Assembly (NCBI GenBank): GCA_023435645.1
Contig: JAEYRK010000001.1
Location: 44,871-108,870 of the forward strand
Direction: 5' to 3'
Length of the DNA: 64,000 nt
DNA from: Bacillota bacterium
GTDB lineage: Bacteria > Bacillota > Clostridia > Lachnospirales > Lachnospiraceae
In this document: one piece after another, positions 37,077-45,013 of the stretch
How the letters are laid out: every line of letters starts with the position of its first letter
Position numbering within the stretch: position 1 is the stretch's first letter
Notes under the pieces: generated by a model
The model's input: the letters and a program-made list of their open reading frames with translations, nothing else
What the model was told of the DNA's origin: nothing
Databases searched by the model: none
Program-made: the position numbers and the translations under genes

Positions 37077-37105
37077 TTGACAGATTTATTATTTGATTGT
37101 ATTAT
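37077..37105 (+). promoter_or_regulatory. Sigma-A promoter of the GntR-ABC operon
   Basis: A perfect TTGACA (37077-37082), a 17-nt spacer and TATTAT (37100-37105). Confidence 0.8.
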
Positions 37106-37106
37106 T

Positions 37107-37124
37107 GTATTAAGCACTTAGTAC
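37107..37124. promoter_or_regulatory. Putative GntR/YtrA-type operator
   Basis: An inverted repeat GTATTAAG-CA-CTTAGTAC with 7 of 8 matched arm positions overlaps the expected transcription start. A further GTA-N6-TAC follows (37121-37132). Position and symmetry suit autorepression by the adjacent GntR protein. Confidence 0.5.
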
Positions 37125-37184
37125 AGTAATACAGACCAACTATTGCCAATCAAACAAGATGATACTCAGGAAAGGAGTTATGAT

Positions 37185-37583
37185 ATGCAGTGGGATTTAA
37201 ATTCAGATAAGCCGGTATATCTGCAGCTGGTAGAGCAGATCAAGGCTGGCATCATATCCGGTTATTACAAGCCCGGGGAAAAACTACCCTCCGTCAGAGA
37301 GCTGGCTGCCCAGGTAACCGTGAATCCTAATACGATGCAAAAAGCAATGACGGAACTGGAGCGAACCGGATTAATCTACACCAACAGAACCAGCGGCAGA
37401 TTTATTACCTCGGATGAAGATATGATAAAGCAGCTGAAGGGATTATCCGCCAGAGAACAGATCCTTGATTTCTTGGACCGAATGAAACAGCTGGGCTTTA
37501 CACCGGAAGAAACCTATGAATTGATTACGGAAATCGTAAAAAAGAATCAAACGCGTAATAACGCAGATGGGAGTGTCGTATGA
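37185..37583 (+). CDS. GntR family transcriptional regulator (YtrA/YhcF type)
   Basis: A 132-aa protein with an N-terminal winged helix (KPVYLQLVEQIKAGIISGYY, PSVRELAAQVTVNPNTMQKA) and a short C-terminal dimerisation helix of about 40 residues instead of an effector domain, which is the YtrA subfamily. These repress their own ABC transporter operon. ATG 37185 follows AAAGGAG at 7 nt; the longer TTG frame is not needed. It overlaps the ABC ATPase gene by 4 bp (ATGA), so the unit is regulator-ATPase-permease. Confidence 0.93.
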   Translation: MQWDLNSDKPVYLQLVEQIKAGIISGYYKPGEKLPSVRELAAQVTVNPNTMQKAMTELERTGLIYTNRTSGRFITSDEDMIKQLKGLSAREQILDFLDRMKQLGFTPEETYELITEIVKKNQTRNNADGSVV

Positions 37584-38278
37584 GTGCATTATTAGAGTGT
37601 AAATCACTGACAAAGAATTTTAACAAGGTTACCGCACTTTCTGAGGTAAACCTCACCCTGGAACGAGGCAAAATCGTCGGCCTCCTGGGACCAAACGGTA
37701 GCGGTAAGACTACATTAATCAAGCTGATTAACGGATTGCTGGTACCATCCGGCGGAACCTTAGAGATAGCCGGTCATAAACCAGGTATTGAGACGAAGAA
37801 GCTGGTCTCCTACCTTCCTGAGAAGACCTATCTTCCTGATTGGATGAGAGTATCGGATACGATTGCCTTCTTCAAGGATTTCTACGATAACTTTGATGAT
37901 AGGAAGGCTTATGAGATGCTGGAGCGTCTGCATCTGGATCCGACCAAGAGACTAAAATCGCTTTCCAAGGGCACGAAGGAGAAGGTTCAGCTGATTCTGG
38001 TTATGAGCCGTAAGGCTGACCTATACTGCTTGGATGAACCAATCGGCGGAGTGGATCCTGCTGCCAGGGATTATATCCTGAACACGATCATCTCAAATTA
38101 CAGCGAAAATGCGACTGTCATTATTTCCACCCACCTGATTTCAGATATAGAGAATGTTCTGGATGAGGTCATCTTCATCAAGGAAGGGCATGTAACACTA
38201 CAGGCATCCGTTGACGATATCAGAACCAAAGAAAAGAAATCGATTGATTCATTATTTAGGGAGGTATTCAAATGTTAA
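37580..38278 (+). CDS. ABC transporter ATP-binding protein
   Basis: A 232-aa nucleotide-binding subunit. Walker A GPNGSGKT is at 37-44, the signature is SLSKG at 127-131 (a variant of LSGG) and Walker B LYCLDEP at 148-154, followed by the D-loop GVDP and a switch His in STHLIS. It pairs with the permease that starts within its last codons. The subfamily, with YtrA-type regulators, usually exports or detoxifies cell-wall-active compounds, but the substrate here is unknown. Confidence 0.93.
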   Translation: MSALLECKSLTKNFNKVTALSEVNLTLERGKIVGLLGPNGSGKTTLIKLINGLLVPSGGTLEIAGHKPGIETKKLVSYLPEKTYLPDWMRVSDTIAFFKDFYDNFDDRKAYEMLERLHLDPTKRLKSLSKGTKEKVQLILVMSRKADLYCLDEPIGGVDPAARDYILNTIISNYSENATVIISTHLISDIENVLDEVIFIKEGHVTLQASVDDIRTKEKKSIDSLFREVFKC

Positions 38279-39057
38279 ATAAATTATTAAAGCATGAATT
38301 CGCTGCAACGGGCAGATTCTTAGTCCCTATGTACCTATTACTGCTGGTAATCGCATTTTTTGACCGGCTGGTCCTCAATTTCGATATCTTTCATGGAGTG
38401 CTCAATGTTGTTCCCGCCTTCCTCACAATGGCCTATGTCGTTTCCATTATTGCCATTATTGTCGTAACCTTTGTGCTTCTGGTTATGCGCTTTTATAGGA
38501 ATCTACTGGGTGACGAAGGGTATCTGATGTTTACATTACCTGTTAGGCCTGACCAACTCATCACAACGAAGCTAATTTCCTCCATGATATGGACTTTCTT
38601 AAGCATCCTCGTTGTTGTAATTTCCCTAATGATTGCATTTTCAAATCCGGAGCTTATGCAAAAGATTGCAGAGGGCTTCCGGGAGACAATGAATGAGCTG
38701 TATCGGGTTTTTGGAGGTAATGCAACCCTTCTGATCATAGAATTTGTATTAATAGTCCTATTCGGTGGTGCAATGAATATTCTAATGGTCTATTTATCCA
38801 TAGCATTCGGTCAGTTATTCAATGGCCACAGGGTTCTTGGTTCCTTCCTATCCTACGTGGGTATCTATACCGTTACTCAAATTGTAGTCTCCTTGATTAT
38901 TGGCGTTGGCAGCTTATACTTTAGGGAACCCCTGGAGACGATTGAAACCGTACCACAAATCCTATTACCCTGTGCTATCCTGGTTATGGCAGTCATCAGC
39001 GCAGTGTATTACTTCTTCATCAATTATATCTTTAAGAGGAAGCTGAACCTGGAATAA
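38272..39057 (+). CDS. ABC transporter permease
   Basis: A 261-aa membrane protein with about six membrane segments, partner of the ATPase just upstream (7-bp overlap). The LNKLLKHEFAATGRFLVPMY start, with its amphipathic entry helix, is common in ABC-2-like permeases of GntR-linked exporters. No specific family motif gives the substrate. A terminator follows at 39090-39132. Confidence 0.85.
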   Translation: MLNKLLKHEFAATGRFLVPMYLLLLVIAFFDRLVLNFDIFHGVLNVVPAFLTMAYVVSIIAIIVVTFVLLVMRFYRNLLGDEGYLMFTLPVRPDQLITTKLISSMIWTFLSILVVVISLMIAFSNPELMQKIAEGFRETMNELYRVFGGNATLLIIEFVLIVLFGGAMNILMVYLSIAFGQLFNGHRVLGSFLSYVGIYTVTQIVVSLIIGVGSLYFREPLETIETVPQILLPCAILVMAVISAVYYFFINYIFKRKLNLE

Positions 39058-39089
39058 GGTGATGCGAGACCATATTGGGTAAAATAACA

Positions 39090-39132
39090 GAAGCTGCTAC
39101 AAAACTAGAATTATTCCTTTTGTAGCAGCTTC
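39090..39132 (+). terminator. Terminator of the GntR-ABC operon
   Basis: A 15-bp perfect stem GAAGCTGCTACAAAA/TTTTGTAGCAGCTTC with a 13-nt loop; the following sequence is only moderately T-rich. Confidence 0.75.
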
Positions 39133-39162
39133 CCATTTCGTTTCTCTTAATTTCTTGGCGGT

Positions 39163-39293
39163 TTTATCTTAGTTCTTTATCTTAGTTCTTTATCTTAGTT
39201 CCTTATCTTAGTTCCTTATCTTTGTTCTTTATCTTTGTTCTTTATCTTTGTCCTTTTTGTTTGTCCTTTTTGATTGTTCTTTTTGTTTATTCC
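39163..39293. repeat. Tandem repeat array, 13-bp period, about ten copies
   Basis: The consensus TTTATCTTAGTTC starts at 39163 and repeats every 13 bp. The first three copies are identical, then drift to CTTATCTTAGTTC, TTTATCTTTGTTC and TTTTTGTTTGTCC toward the right, fading after about 39293. The period is not a multiple of three and no ORF uses it. It fills the gap between the convergent ABC operon and the DUF1653 gene. Confidence 0.9.
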
Positions 39294-39400
39294 TTTTGAT
39301 CTATGTTTTCTTGGGCTTCATTTCCCATGTTCTCTTTGTTTCTATGTTCTCTTGATTTACGAAATACTCTTTATTCATCGTTTTATTTTTTACTTCCACT

Positions 39401-40018
39401 TTATCTCAGTCTTCGGTCCTCAAAACGGCACATAGCGTTCAGACAGAATATCAGCTCCTGCACTCTCTTCTCTAGGGGACCCTCCTCCACAGTGCAATCC
39501 AGAGATACCGCTATATCATTGATTAATCGGTCGTCCATATGCTTGATGTTGGAGGATATGACTCCCAGCTTCTTATGATAGGATTCTGCATCCAGAAACT
39601 GAAGCAGGATTTGATTGACCTGCTCACCTGAAGCTTCGGAGGTCTCTGATCTCATCGACGGTTCGTTGCCACTTCGCTGTGTCCGGGGCAGCTGAGCTTC
39701 ATGACTTACCTCGGGTTTTATTATCCTATCTGTTCTTATTTCTTCATGACTCTTCTGTGCTGCCGGGATATCCTCCCTATACTCAGCCCCTGGTTCGAGT
39801 CTTCTCTCCTGCCCTGTATCAGGAATTTTTTCTTTCTCCAGTTCCTTTAGGAATCCTTCCAGAGGCCTTACATATGCTTTAAAATCTCCATATAGGTCCT
39901 GATATACCACCATGGCTTCTCCAGTCTCCCTTTGGGTTGCCACAGTGATAATCTGGTACGGCTTGTCCTTATTATGAGTATAAATTTCCCCCGGCTTGGG
40001 AATTCTTTTATTTTCCAT
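39401..40018 (-). CDS. DUF1653 domain protein
   Basis: A 205-aa protein. Residues 1 to about 65 are a DUF1653 domain (KPGEIYTHNKDKPYQIITVA, then VVYQDLYGDFKAYVRPLEGFL), a small SH3-like fold of unknown role. The middle is charged and probably disordered. The C-terminus (about the last 65 residues) holds a helical segment with VSLDCTVEEG. ATG 40018 lies before the conserved domain and has GAGG upstream; the open frame continues to 40084 without a ribosome site. It follows the fakA gene on the same strand. Confidence 0.75.
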   Translation of the reverse strand: MENKRIPKPGEIYTHNKDKPYQIITVATQRETGEAMVVYQDLYGDFKAYVRPLEGFLKELEKEKIPDTGQERRLEPGAEYREDIPAAQKSHEEIRTDRIIKPEVSHEAQLPRTQRSGNEPSMRSETSEASGEQVNQILLQFLDAESYHKKLGVISSNIKHMDDRLINDIAVSLDCTVEEGPLEKRVQELIFCLNAMCRFEDRRLR

Positions 40019-40107
40019 ACTCTCATCCTCTCTACTAGATTTCCTATTTGAAAAGTGGTTCGTCTGCGTCATGCTCCGAACCACTGTGTTTTATCTTCTG
40101 TATTCTC

Positions 40108-41790
40108 TTATTCCACGGAAAGCAGATAATAGTAAATCGGCTGTCCGCCATAATGAACTTCTACATCCATGTCCGGATAAAGCTCCATTAACTCAGCTGA
40201 GAGAGCCTCCGCATCCTCTTCGCTGGTTTCTTCCCCATAATACAAGCTAATCAGCTCAGAATCCTCATCCACCAGCTTTTGTATCAGCTCCATCGTAGTT
40301 GACTGAATCTCATCTCCTACGGACATAATGGTCTTGTCATCCAGACCCATGATGTTGCCCTGCTTGATTTCCTTACCATCTATACTGGTGTCCCTGATCG
40401 CATAGGTAACCTGACCGGATTTTACTTTCTTCATTTCCTGAGTCATCCGGGTAGCGTTCTCCTCCGGGGCTTTGTCATACACATAATTGATAATCGCAGT
40501 AATTCCCTGGGGAACAGTCCTGGAGGGGATAACGATAATCTCCTTATCCTCTGTTAATTGTTTGGCCTGTTCTGCAGCCAGAATGATGTTACTGTTATTG
40601 GGCAGGATAAAGATCGTATCTGCATTCACCTCAGCGATTGCATTCAGCATATCCTCTGTGCTGGGATTCATCGTCTGTCCGCCCTGTATCAGATAATCCA
40701 CACCTAATCCTGTGAATATCTCACCAAGTCCTTCGCCCATGGATACCGCAATAAAGCCGGCCTTCTTTCTGGGCTTATCCGCTCCAGGCTTCTTCCCTTC
40801 CTCAGTTTCCTTTTTCTCTGCAGAAGCCTTTGCAGCATCCTTAATTACCCTCTCATTATGCTCTTCACGCATATTGTCGATCTTCATACTGGTGAGAGAG
40901 CCATACGTCAACGCCCTTTGAATTGCTAAACCCGGGTCGTTCGTATGTACATGTACCTTAACAATGTCATCATCCGATACGACTACGATGGAATCACCGA
41001 TGGATTCAAGATATCCCTTGAAATCCGCTTCTGTCTGCGGGGTATATTCTTTCTCAACCATGATTATAAATTCTGTACAATATCCGAATTTTATATCCTC
41101 TAAAGCAATCCGTTCTACATTGATTCCGGTGCTTATGGTTTCCTTCATGCTTACATGGGTTAAGGTAATCTCCTTGCCAAGCAAGGCATCATAGGCGCCC
41201 TTAACGATTTCTAATAAGCCCTGACCGCCGGAATCTACGACTCCTGCTTCCTTTAATACAGGTAAGAGCTCCGGAGTCTGCTCCAGAACCTTCTCCATAT
41301 GAGCGATCACTTCACGACCAAAGTAAACCAGGTCATCCGTTTCCAGCACCAGCTGGGAGGCCTTCTCGGCAGCTCCTCTGGCAACCGTCAGAATGGTTCC
41401 CTCCTTCGGTTTCATCACAGCTCTGTAGGCAGTCTCAACGGCCTTCTGCATGGCATTCGAGACCACTGTTACGTTTAATTCCTTATAATCCTTAATTTCC
41501 TTCGTGAATCCACGGAATAACTGGGAGAGAATAACACCCGAATTACCGCGAGCTCCTCTAAGGGATCCGCCGGAAATTGCCTTCGCCAATTCTTCAATAG
41601 TAGGCTCCGCCAATTGATTGACCTCCTTAACAGCTGACATAATTGTAAGGGTCATATTCGTTCCGGTATCTCCATCCGGCACAGGGAATACATTTAGCTC
41701 ATTGATATATTCTTTTTTCGCCTCTATACTTGCTGCTCCTGCTAGGAACATTTTTTTCAATGTCTTTGCATCTATCGTTTTCACTATCAC
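40108..41790 (-). CDS. DAK2 domain protein, FakA-like fatty acid kinase (YloV)
   Basis: A 560-aa protein. The N-terminal Dak2/DhaL ATP-binding domain carries FPVPDGDTGTNM (about residues 35-46) and GGSLRGARGNSGVILSQ. A middle domain and a C-terminal DegV/EDD-like half with GLGVDYLIQGGQTMNPST complete the YloV/FakA layout. In Firmicutes FakA phosphorylates FakB-bound exogenous fatty acids for phospholipid synthesis. Asp23 lies just upstream, as in the Bacillus yloU-yloV pair. No fakB gene is present in the window. Confidence 0.92.
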   Translation of the reverse strand: MIVKTIDAKTLKKMFLAGAASIEAKKEYINELNVFPVPDGDTGTNMTLTIMSAVKEVNQLAEPTIEELAKAISGGSLRGARGNSGVILSQLFRGFTKEIKDYKELNVTVVSNAMQKAVETAYRAVMKPKEGTILTVARGAAEKASQLVLETDDLVYFGREVIAHMEKVLEQTPELLPVLKEAGVVDSGGQGLLEIVKGAYDALLGKEITLTHVSMKETISTGINVERIALEDIKFGYCTEFIIMVEKEYTPQTEADFKGYLESIGDSIVVVSDDDIVKVHVHTNDPGLAIQRALTYGSLTSMKIDNMREEHNERVIKDAAKASAEKKETEEGKKPGADKPRKKAGFIAVSMGEGLGEIFTGLGVDYLIQGGQTMNPSTEDMLNAIAEVNADTIFILPNNSNIILAAEQAKQLTEDKEIIVIPSRTVPQGITAIINYVYDKAPEENATRMTQEMKKVKSGQVTYAIRDTSIDGKEIKQGNIMGLDDKTIMSVGDEIQSTTMELIQKLVDEDSELISLYYGEETSEEDAEALSAELMELYPDMDVEVHYGGQPIYYYLLSVE

Positions 41791-41825
41791 AGGTTTTTCC
41801 TCCTTTAATGCCGTAATTCTCAGGT

Positions 41826-42182
41826 TTAGTCTATCACTCTGACTCCCTCAACGAAAATATTAATTTTCTTTACCTCAAGTCCTGAGAATTCCTCCACATT
41901 ATACTTCACATTGCTGATCAGATTATCAGCAACTGCTGAGATGCTCACTCCATAGGAAACGATAATATGCAGATCAATAGTAATCTTATTGTTATCAATC
42001 GAGACATTCACACCGTGACTCAAATTGTCACGCTTAAGCAGTTTCACGATACCATCCTTCATATTAATCGAAGCCATTCCAACCACACCAAAGCACTCAA
42101 CTGCTGAGGCTCCGGCATATTTAGCCAATACATCGTTATCAATCATTATCTCGCCGATCTGTGTATTCATATGTCCTTTCAT
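41826..42182 (-). CDS. Asp23/Gls24 family protein (YloU)
   Basis: A 118-aa Asp23/Gls24-family protein (MKGHMNTQIGEIMIDNDVLA, EEFSGLEVKKINIFVEGVRV). In staphylococci Asp23 is a membrane-associated envelope stress protein. ATG 42182 follows GGAGG at 6 nt; the frame is open to 42233 but has no ribosome site. It is the first gene of the asp23-fakA unit. Its ribosome site overlaps the stop of a candidate 38-codon ORF in the leader (42193-42309). Confidence 0.9.
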   Translation of the reverse strand: MKGHMNTQIGEIMIDNDVLAKYAGASAVECFGVVGMASINMKDGIVKLLKRDNLSHGVNVSIDNNKITIDLHIIVSYGVSISAVADNLISNVKYNVEEFSGLEVKKINIFVEGVRVID

Positions 42183-42192
42183 ATTAACCCTC

Positions 42193-42309
42193 CTATCTAT
42201 GATTTGTTTCATTGATATCACCGGATGAAACACGTTTCGCGAATGCTCCGGTTATCGCGGAGGCGCTCGTATTCTCACAGCAACGCCTGTGTGATTTTCG
42301 TTTAGCCAT
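42193..42309 (-). CDS. Candidate 38-aa leader ORF upstream of asp23
   Basis: ATG 42309 opens 38 codons ending at TAG 42193, which overlaps the GGAGG of asp23. The product starts MAKRKSHRRCC and is polar, with no membrane segment. The ribosome site is weak (AGGT). The region is GC-rich and contains small hairpins (CTCCG/CGGAG), so it may be a structured leader rather than a gene. Confidence 0.2.
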   Translation of the reverse strand: MAKRKSHRRCCENTSASAITGAFAKRVSSGDINETNHR

Positions 42310-42343
42310 CGCGTACCTAAAAAGCTTTGTCTGTTCTTATGTT

Positions 42344-42349
42344 AGTATA
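42344..42349 (-). promoter_or_regulatory. Possible -10 box of asp23-fakA
   Basis: TATACT with an upstream TGGC on the minus strand; no good -35 box. It would give a leader of about 155 nt that contains the candidate leader ORF. Confidence 0.3.
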
Positions 42350-42438
42350 GCCATATTTTATTGCTTTGCATCATTCTATGATCTCTAAAAGCTTGCTTTC
42401 GGTAGATTTCTAAAGTTACTGCTACAGTTATTCACATT

Positions 42439-42468
42439 TTGAGATAACCATCCGATTACCTGCATAAT
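42439..42468 (+). promoter_or_regulatory. Promoter of the 45-aa membrane protein gene
   Basis: TTGAGA (42439-42444) and CATAAT (42463-42468), each one base from consensus, with an 18-nt spacer; the leader is about 30 nt. Confidence 0.5.
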
Positions 42469-42504
42469 ATATATTACTATTGATATTGAATGGAAGTGAC
42501 TGTT

Positions 42505-42642
42505 ATGAAGAGAATGATCGGCTTTATCCTATTTTGGATTGCCATCGGCATGACAATCATGCTTTTCATTACAAACGGAATATTGGCGATATGTATTATT
42601 ATTCTATGTCTGGTGCTGGGCTATAACTTATTCTGCAATTGA
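42505..42642 (+). CDS. Small hydrophobic membrane protein, 45 aa
   Basis: ATG 42505 to TGA 42640-42642. The product begins MKRMIGFILFWIAIGM and has two hydrophobic stretches (about residues 5-22 and 26-41) split by TNG, so a helical hairpin is predicted. GGAAGTGA upstream is a modest ribosome site and a promoter lies at 42439-42468. A terminator follows at 42676-42699. It is the only plus-strand gene between 39.1 and 52.2 kb. No family is recognised. It is not similar in sequence to the 41-aa protein at 17615, though alike in size and isolation. Confidence 0.6.
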   Translation: MKRMIGFILFWIAIGMTIMLFITNGILAICIIILCLVLGYNLFCN

Positions 42643-42675
42643 TTGTAAATCGCAAAAATCCGTATGAAAAAAAGC

Positions 42676-42699
42676 GGGTGTCAAGATCCCCTGACACCC
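42676..42699. terminator. Terminator of rpmB, probably bidirectional
   Basis: An 8-bp stem GGGTGTCA/TGACACCC with a T-run of seven on the minus strand (after rpmB) and TTTT on the plus strand (after the 45-aa gene). Confidence 0.85.
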
Positions 42700-42709
42700 A
42701 TCGTTTTCC

Positions 42710-42895
42710 TTAAGCGCGTTCTACTTTACCGGATCTAAGACAGGAAGTACAAACATACATTTTTCTTGCTGCTCCGTTTACGTTAACTTTTACGGATTTC
42801 ACATTAGATTTCCACATCTTGTTAGATCTTCTATGAGAATGACTCACAGCGATTCCAAAGTGAGCACCTTTATCACATATTGCACATTTAGCCAT
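42710..42895 (-). CDS. rpmB: 50S ribosomal protein L28
   Basis: A 61-aa protein with the L28 start MAKCAICDKGAHFG, the SHSHRRSNKMW core and a second CxxC (CTSC), the zinc-binding form. It belongs to the large ribosomal subunit. ATG 42895 follows GGAGG at 8 nt; a reading three codons longer is possible but has no ribosome site. It has its own promoter (42988-43016) and terminator. Its position beside asp23-fakA is a common Firmicutes arrangement (rpmB-yloU-yloV). Confidence 0.97.
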   Translation of the reverse strand: MAKCAICDKGAHFGIAVSHSHRRSNKMWKSNVKSVKVNVNGAARKMYVCTSCLRSGKVERA

Positions 42896-42987
42896 CAAAA
42901 GCACCTCCCTTAAGGTATACTAAACGAAATGGCACGCGCCCTTTCATCCGTTATAAATGAAGACCCCTTGGCCTTACAAACAAATTT

Positions 42988-43016
42988 ATTCTACCAGAAT
43001 ATGATTTATATTGCAA
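42988..43016 (-). promoter_or_regulatory. Sigma-A promoter of rpmB
   Basis: TTGCAA (43011-43016) and TAGAAT (42988-42993) with a 17-nt spacer; the leader is about 85 nt. Confidence 0.6.
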
Positions 43017-43033
43017 GCAATATTTTGATGCTG

Positions 43034-43504
43034 TCAGGTTTCGGTGCTCTCTGCCTCCGAGTAATCCCGAAAAAAACGTTCCATATCATTTTCTCCATAG
43101 ACCCTAATCCCTTCTTGCTCTAGGCCTTCAGCCATAATTCCACTGCCATCGATTACGGTATGAGAAAAGGTACCGTCATATATTTTGCCATACCCGCAGG
43201 AGGGGCTCCGTTCCTTTAGAATGGCACTCTTGCAACCATAGAGCCTGGCAAGCCTTAGGACCTCCTCAGTCCCTTGATTGAAATATTCTGTCACATCCTC
43301 ACCGGCATTGTTAATCACCCGGTTCTCCACCCTCTCGGCGGGTTTTCTCGGTATGGAGAGTCCTCCGAGGATCTCAGGACAGATGGGAATCAGATGGACC
43401 TTCTCCATCAGCAGCTCAGGCTGCTCCATAGGAACACTCTTGCCGTCATATCTGCAATTAACACCAAGCAAACAGGCACTGATCAGGACATTTTTCTTAT
43501 TCAT
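43034..43504 (-). CDS. DUF523 family protein (YbbK-like)
   Basis: A 156-aa cytoplasmic protein of the DUF523 family. Conserved motifs are ISACLLGVNCRYDG, PICPEILGGLSIPR and LKERSPSCGYGKIYDG, each with a cysteine. The family has no proven function; the invariant cysteines suggest metal or Fe-S binding. It overlaps ytfJ by 8 bp and ends the long minus-strand run. Confidence 0.88.
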   Translation of the reverse strand: MNKKNVLISACLLGVNCRYDGKSVPMEQPELLMEKVHLIPICPEILGGLSIPRKPAERVENRVINNAGEDVTEYFNQGTEEVLRLARLYGCKSAILKERSPSCGYGKIYDGTFSHTVIDGSGIMAEGLEQEGIRVYGENDMERFFRDYSEAESTET

Positions 43505-43910
43505 GGGCCGTTATATCTTCCTGTGACTTCATGGCTTCCTTTACCTTCTCATCCAGATCATCCTTTTTCTTGCCACCCTTGGTAAATTTATTAATCAGGT
43601 CGGGTACCATATCAAGAATTTTACTTACACCGTCCTGTTCCCTGACATTGACCACCTTAGAGGAACCATTCTGGAGGACCAGTACGGAGCTGGGTGAAAT
43701 CTTACCCCCGAGACCCCCGCCTGCATTATTCTTCTTCTCCCCTGCAAATGCACCGGCACCTACACCGAAGGTTACCTCAACTAAGGGCAGGATAATCGTA
43801 CCGTCATCAATTTTAACTGCATCACCAACCACGGTTTTCGTGGATAAAAAGCTGTCCATTCCTTTAAACAATGATTCTACCGTTGCGTTGAAATTACTAT
43901 CTGACATCAT
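43497..43910 (-). CDS. ytfJ: Sporulation protein GerW/YtfJ
   Basis: A 137-aa protein of the GerW (YtfJ) family. Family features are VESLFKGMDSFLSTKTVVGD, IILPLVEVTFGVGAGAF and the glycine-rich GGGLGGKISPSSVLV. In Bacillus, GerW is an inner-spore-membrane-associated protein that affects germination. It overlaps DUF2953 (upstream, 4 bp) and DUF523 (downstream, 8 bp). The DUF2953-ytfJ pair matches Bacillus ytfI-ytfJ. Confidence 0.92.
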   Translation of the reverse strand: MMSDSNFNATVESLFKGMDSFLSTKTVVGDAVKIDDGTIILPLVEVTFGVGAGAFAGEKKNNAGGGLGGKISPSSVLVLQNGSSKVVNVREQDGVSKILDMVPDLINKFTKGGKKKDDLDEKVKEAMKSQEDITAHE

Positions 43911-44965
43911 AATGCCTCCTTTAATCGTTTAAAATTCCTCATAAATCGTTTCATTTTCTTATCTAATAACAGTTTGATTACTATTATTAGTAATGTACCA
44001 ATTCTTATTCTCCCCCTGGCATAGTGGCTGCCTTCAAAAACTTTGTTTTCAAAGTCGGGGGTAATCTGTACATGCTCTCCGTAGAGGCCATATAGGGTAC
44101 TGATGACACCCAGCGCCTGCCCTGTGGAACAGGGATCGCCGGTTCCAAAGACCACCTTTGATCTCAGCTTGCGCGGTATAACATGCTTCAGAAGCTTTTT
44201 CAGGCTTCCATAGGTTATACCGAAGGCCTCTTTGTTCTCCTCATTACTTATGAAATCCTTTACCAGTCCGATTTTACCTTTTAGGTTAATGATTGTCTTC
44301 CATATCCGGTGAATACTTAAGCGTAGGCGATGGAGCGTGTTGCGAATTCCACCGGCGATATGCTTCATTCTGAGGATTATTTTTCTGAATATGCTGACTT
44401 TACTGTCCTGATCGGACCGGACTCCTGCCTCATCTATCGCTGGAGCCTCCTCTGTTTGTTCTGCTCGAACTCCTATTTTAATCCCAGCTGTCCCCGTATT
44501 ACTCTGTTCAGAGACTGTGGTAACGTCACTTGCTTCCTGCACCTTGTGTGCCCTCTGCTCCTCGTGAATTTCCTTATGTTCGGCTCCAGCTCCTGTGTTT
44601 TTCTTACCAGGGCTCCTAGCGGAAGCTCTTCCATGCTCCGCATACTGTTTTCTGTCTCTGGCTGCTTTCCTCCGACTTTTTCTCAGCTTCTTGGGTTTTC
44701 TTGGTCTGGCACTGTCATAGAACAGGATACCGAAGATCCGCAGCCGTATCCTTCGCTGCTCCTCCTCCTGGGTGACCCTAAGGTGTATGATATGCAGGAT
44801 CCAGCTGACTCTTGTATCCAGGTGAAACATTTCACCATGGGTAACCCAAACCCTGTATCTGATCGGTACCAGCAGAATTACCAGCAGTAGCGCCAGGATC
44901 AGACCCAGAATCAGCAGTAAGACAATTCCTATGAACTTTAACAGTATTCCAATAATATGAAGCAT
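43907..44965 (-). CDS. DUF2953 membrane protein (YtfI-like)
   Basis: A 352-aa protein. A strong N-terminal membrane segment (about residues 5-35) leads into the conserved RYRVWVTHGE region. A charged, low-complexity insert (about 90-185, rich in K, R, E, A and T) follows, then the C-terminal conserved part with KVVFGTGDPCSTGQALGVIS and VTPDFENKVFEG-like sequence, the DUF2953 mark. The family is co-inherited with GerW/YtfJ and is presumed sporulation-linked. GAGGGGAG precedes the ATG. Confidence 0.87.
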   Translation of the reverse strand: MLHIIGILLKFIGIVLLLILGLILALLLVILLVPIRYRVWVTHGEMFHLDTRVSWILHIIHLRVTQEEEQRRIRLRIFGILFYDSARPRKPKKLRKSRRKAARDRKQYAEHGRASARSPGKKNTGAGAEHKEIHEEQRAHKVQEASDVTTVSEQSNTGTAGIKIGVRAEQTEEAPAIDEAGVRSDQDSKVSIFRKIILRMKHIAGGIRNTLHRLRLSIHRIWKTIINLKGKIGLVKDFISNEENKEAFGITYGSLKKLLKHVIPRKLRSKVVFGTGDPCSTGQALGVISTLYGLYGEHVQITPDFENKVFEGSHYARGRIRIGTLLIIVIKLLLDKKMKRFMRNFKRLKEAL

Positions 44966-45013
44966 AGACTCCCCTCATCTGTAAAGATTCTATATCCACT
45001 GCCATGAATTTTC

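Noticed and set aside
39163..39293. CRISPR or leader of a small RNA
   Set aside because: A 13-bp period without spacers is a simple tandem repeat.
44330..44890. 186-codon plus-strand ORF opposite DUF2953
   Set aside because: Antisense to a conserved gene; it falls over the low-complexity insert, which creates open frames by composition.
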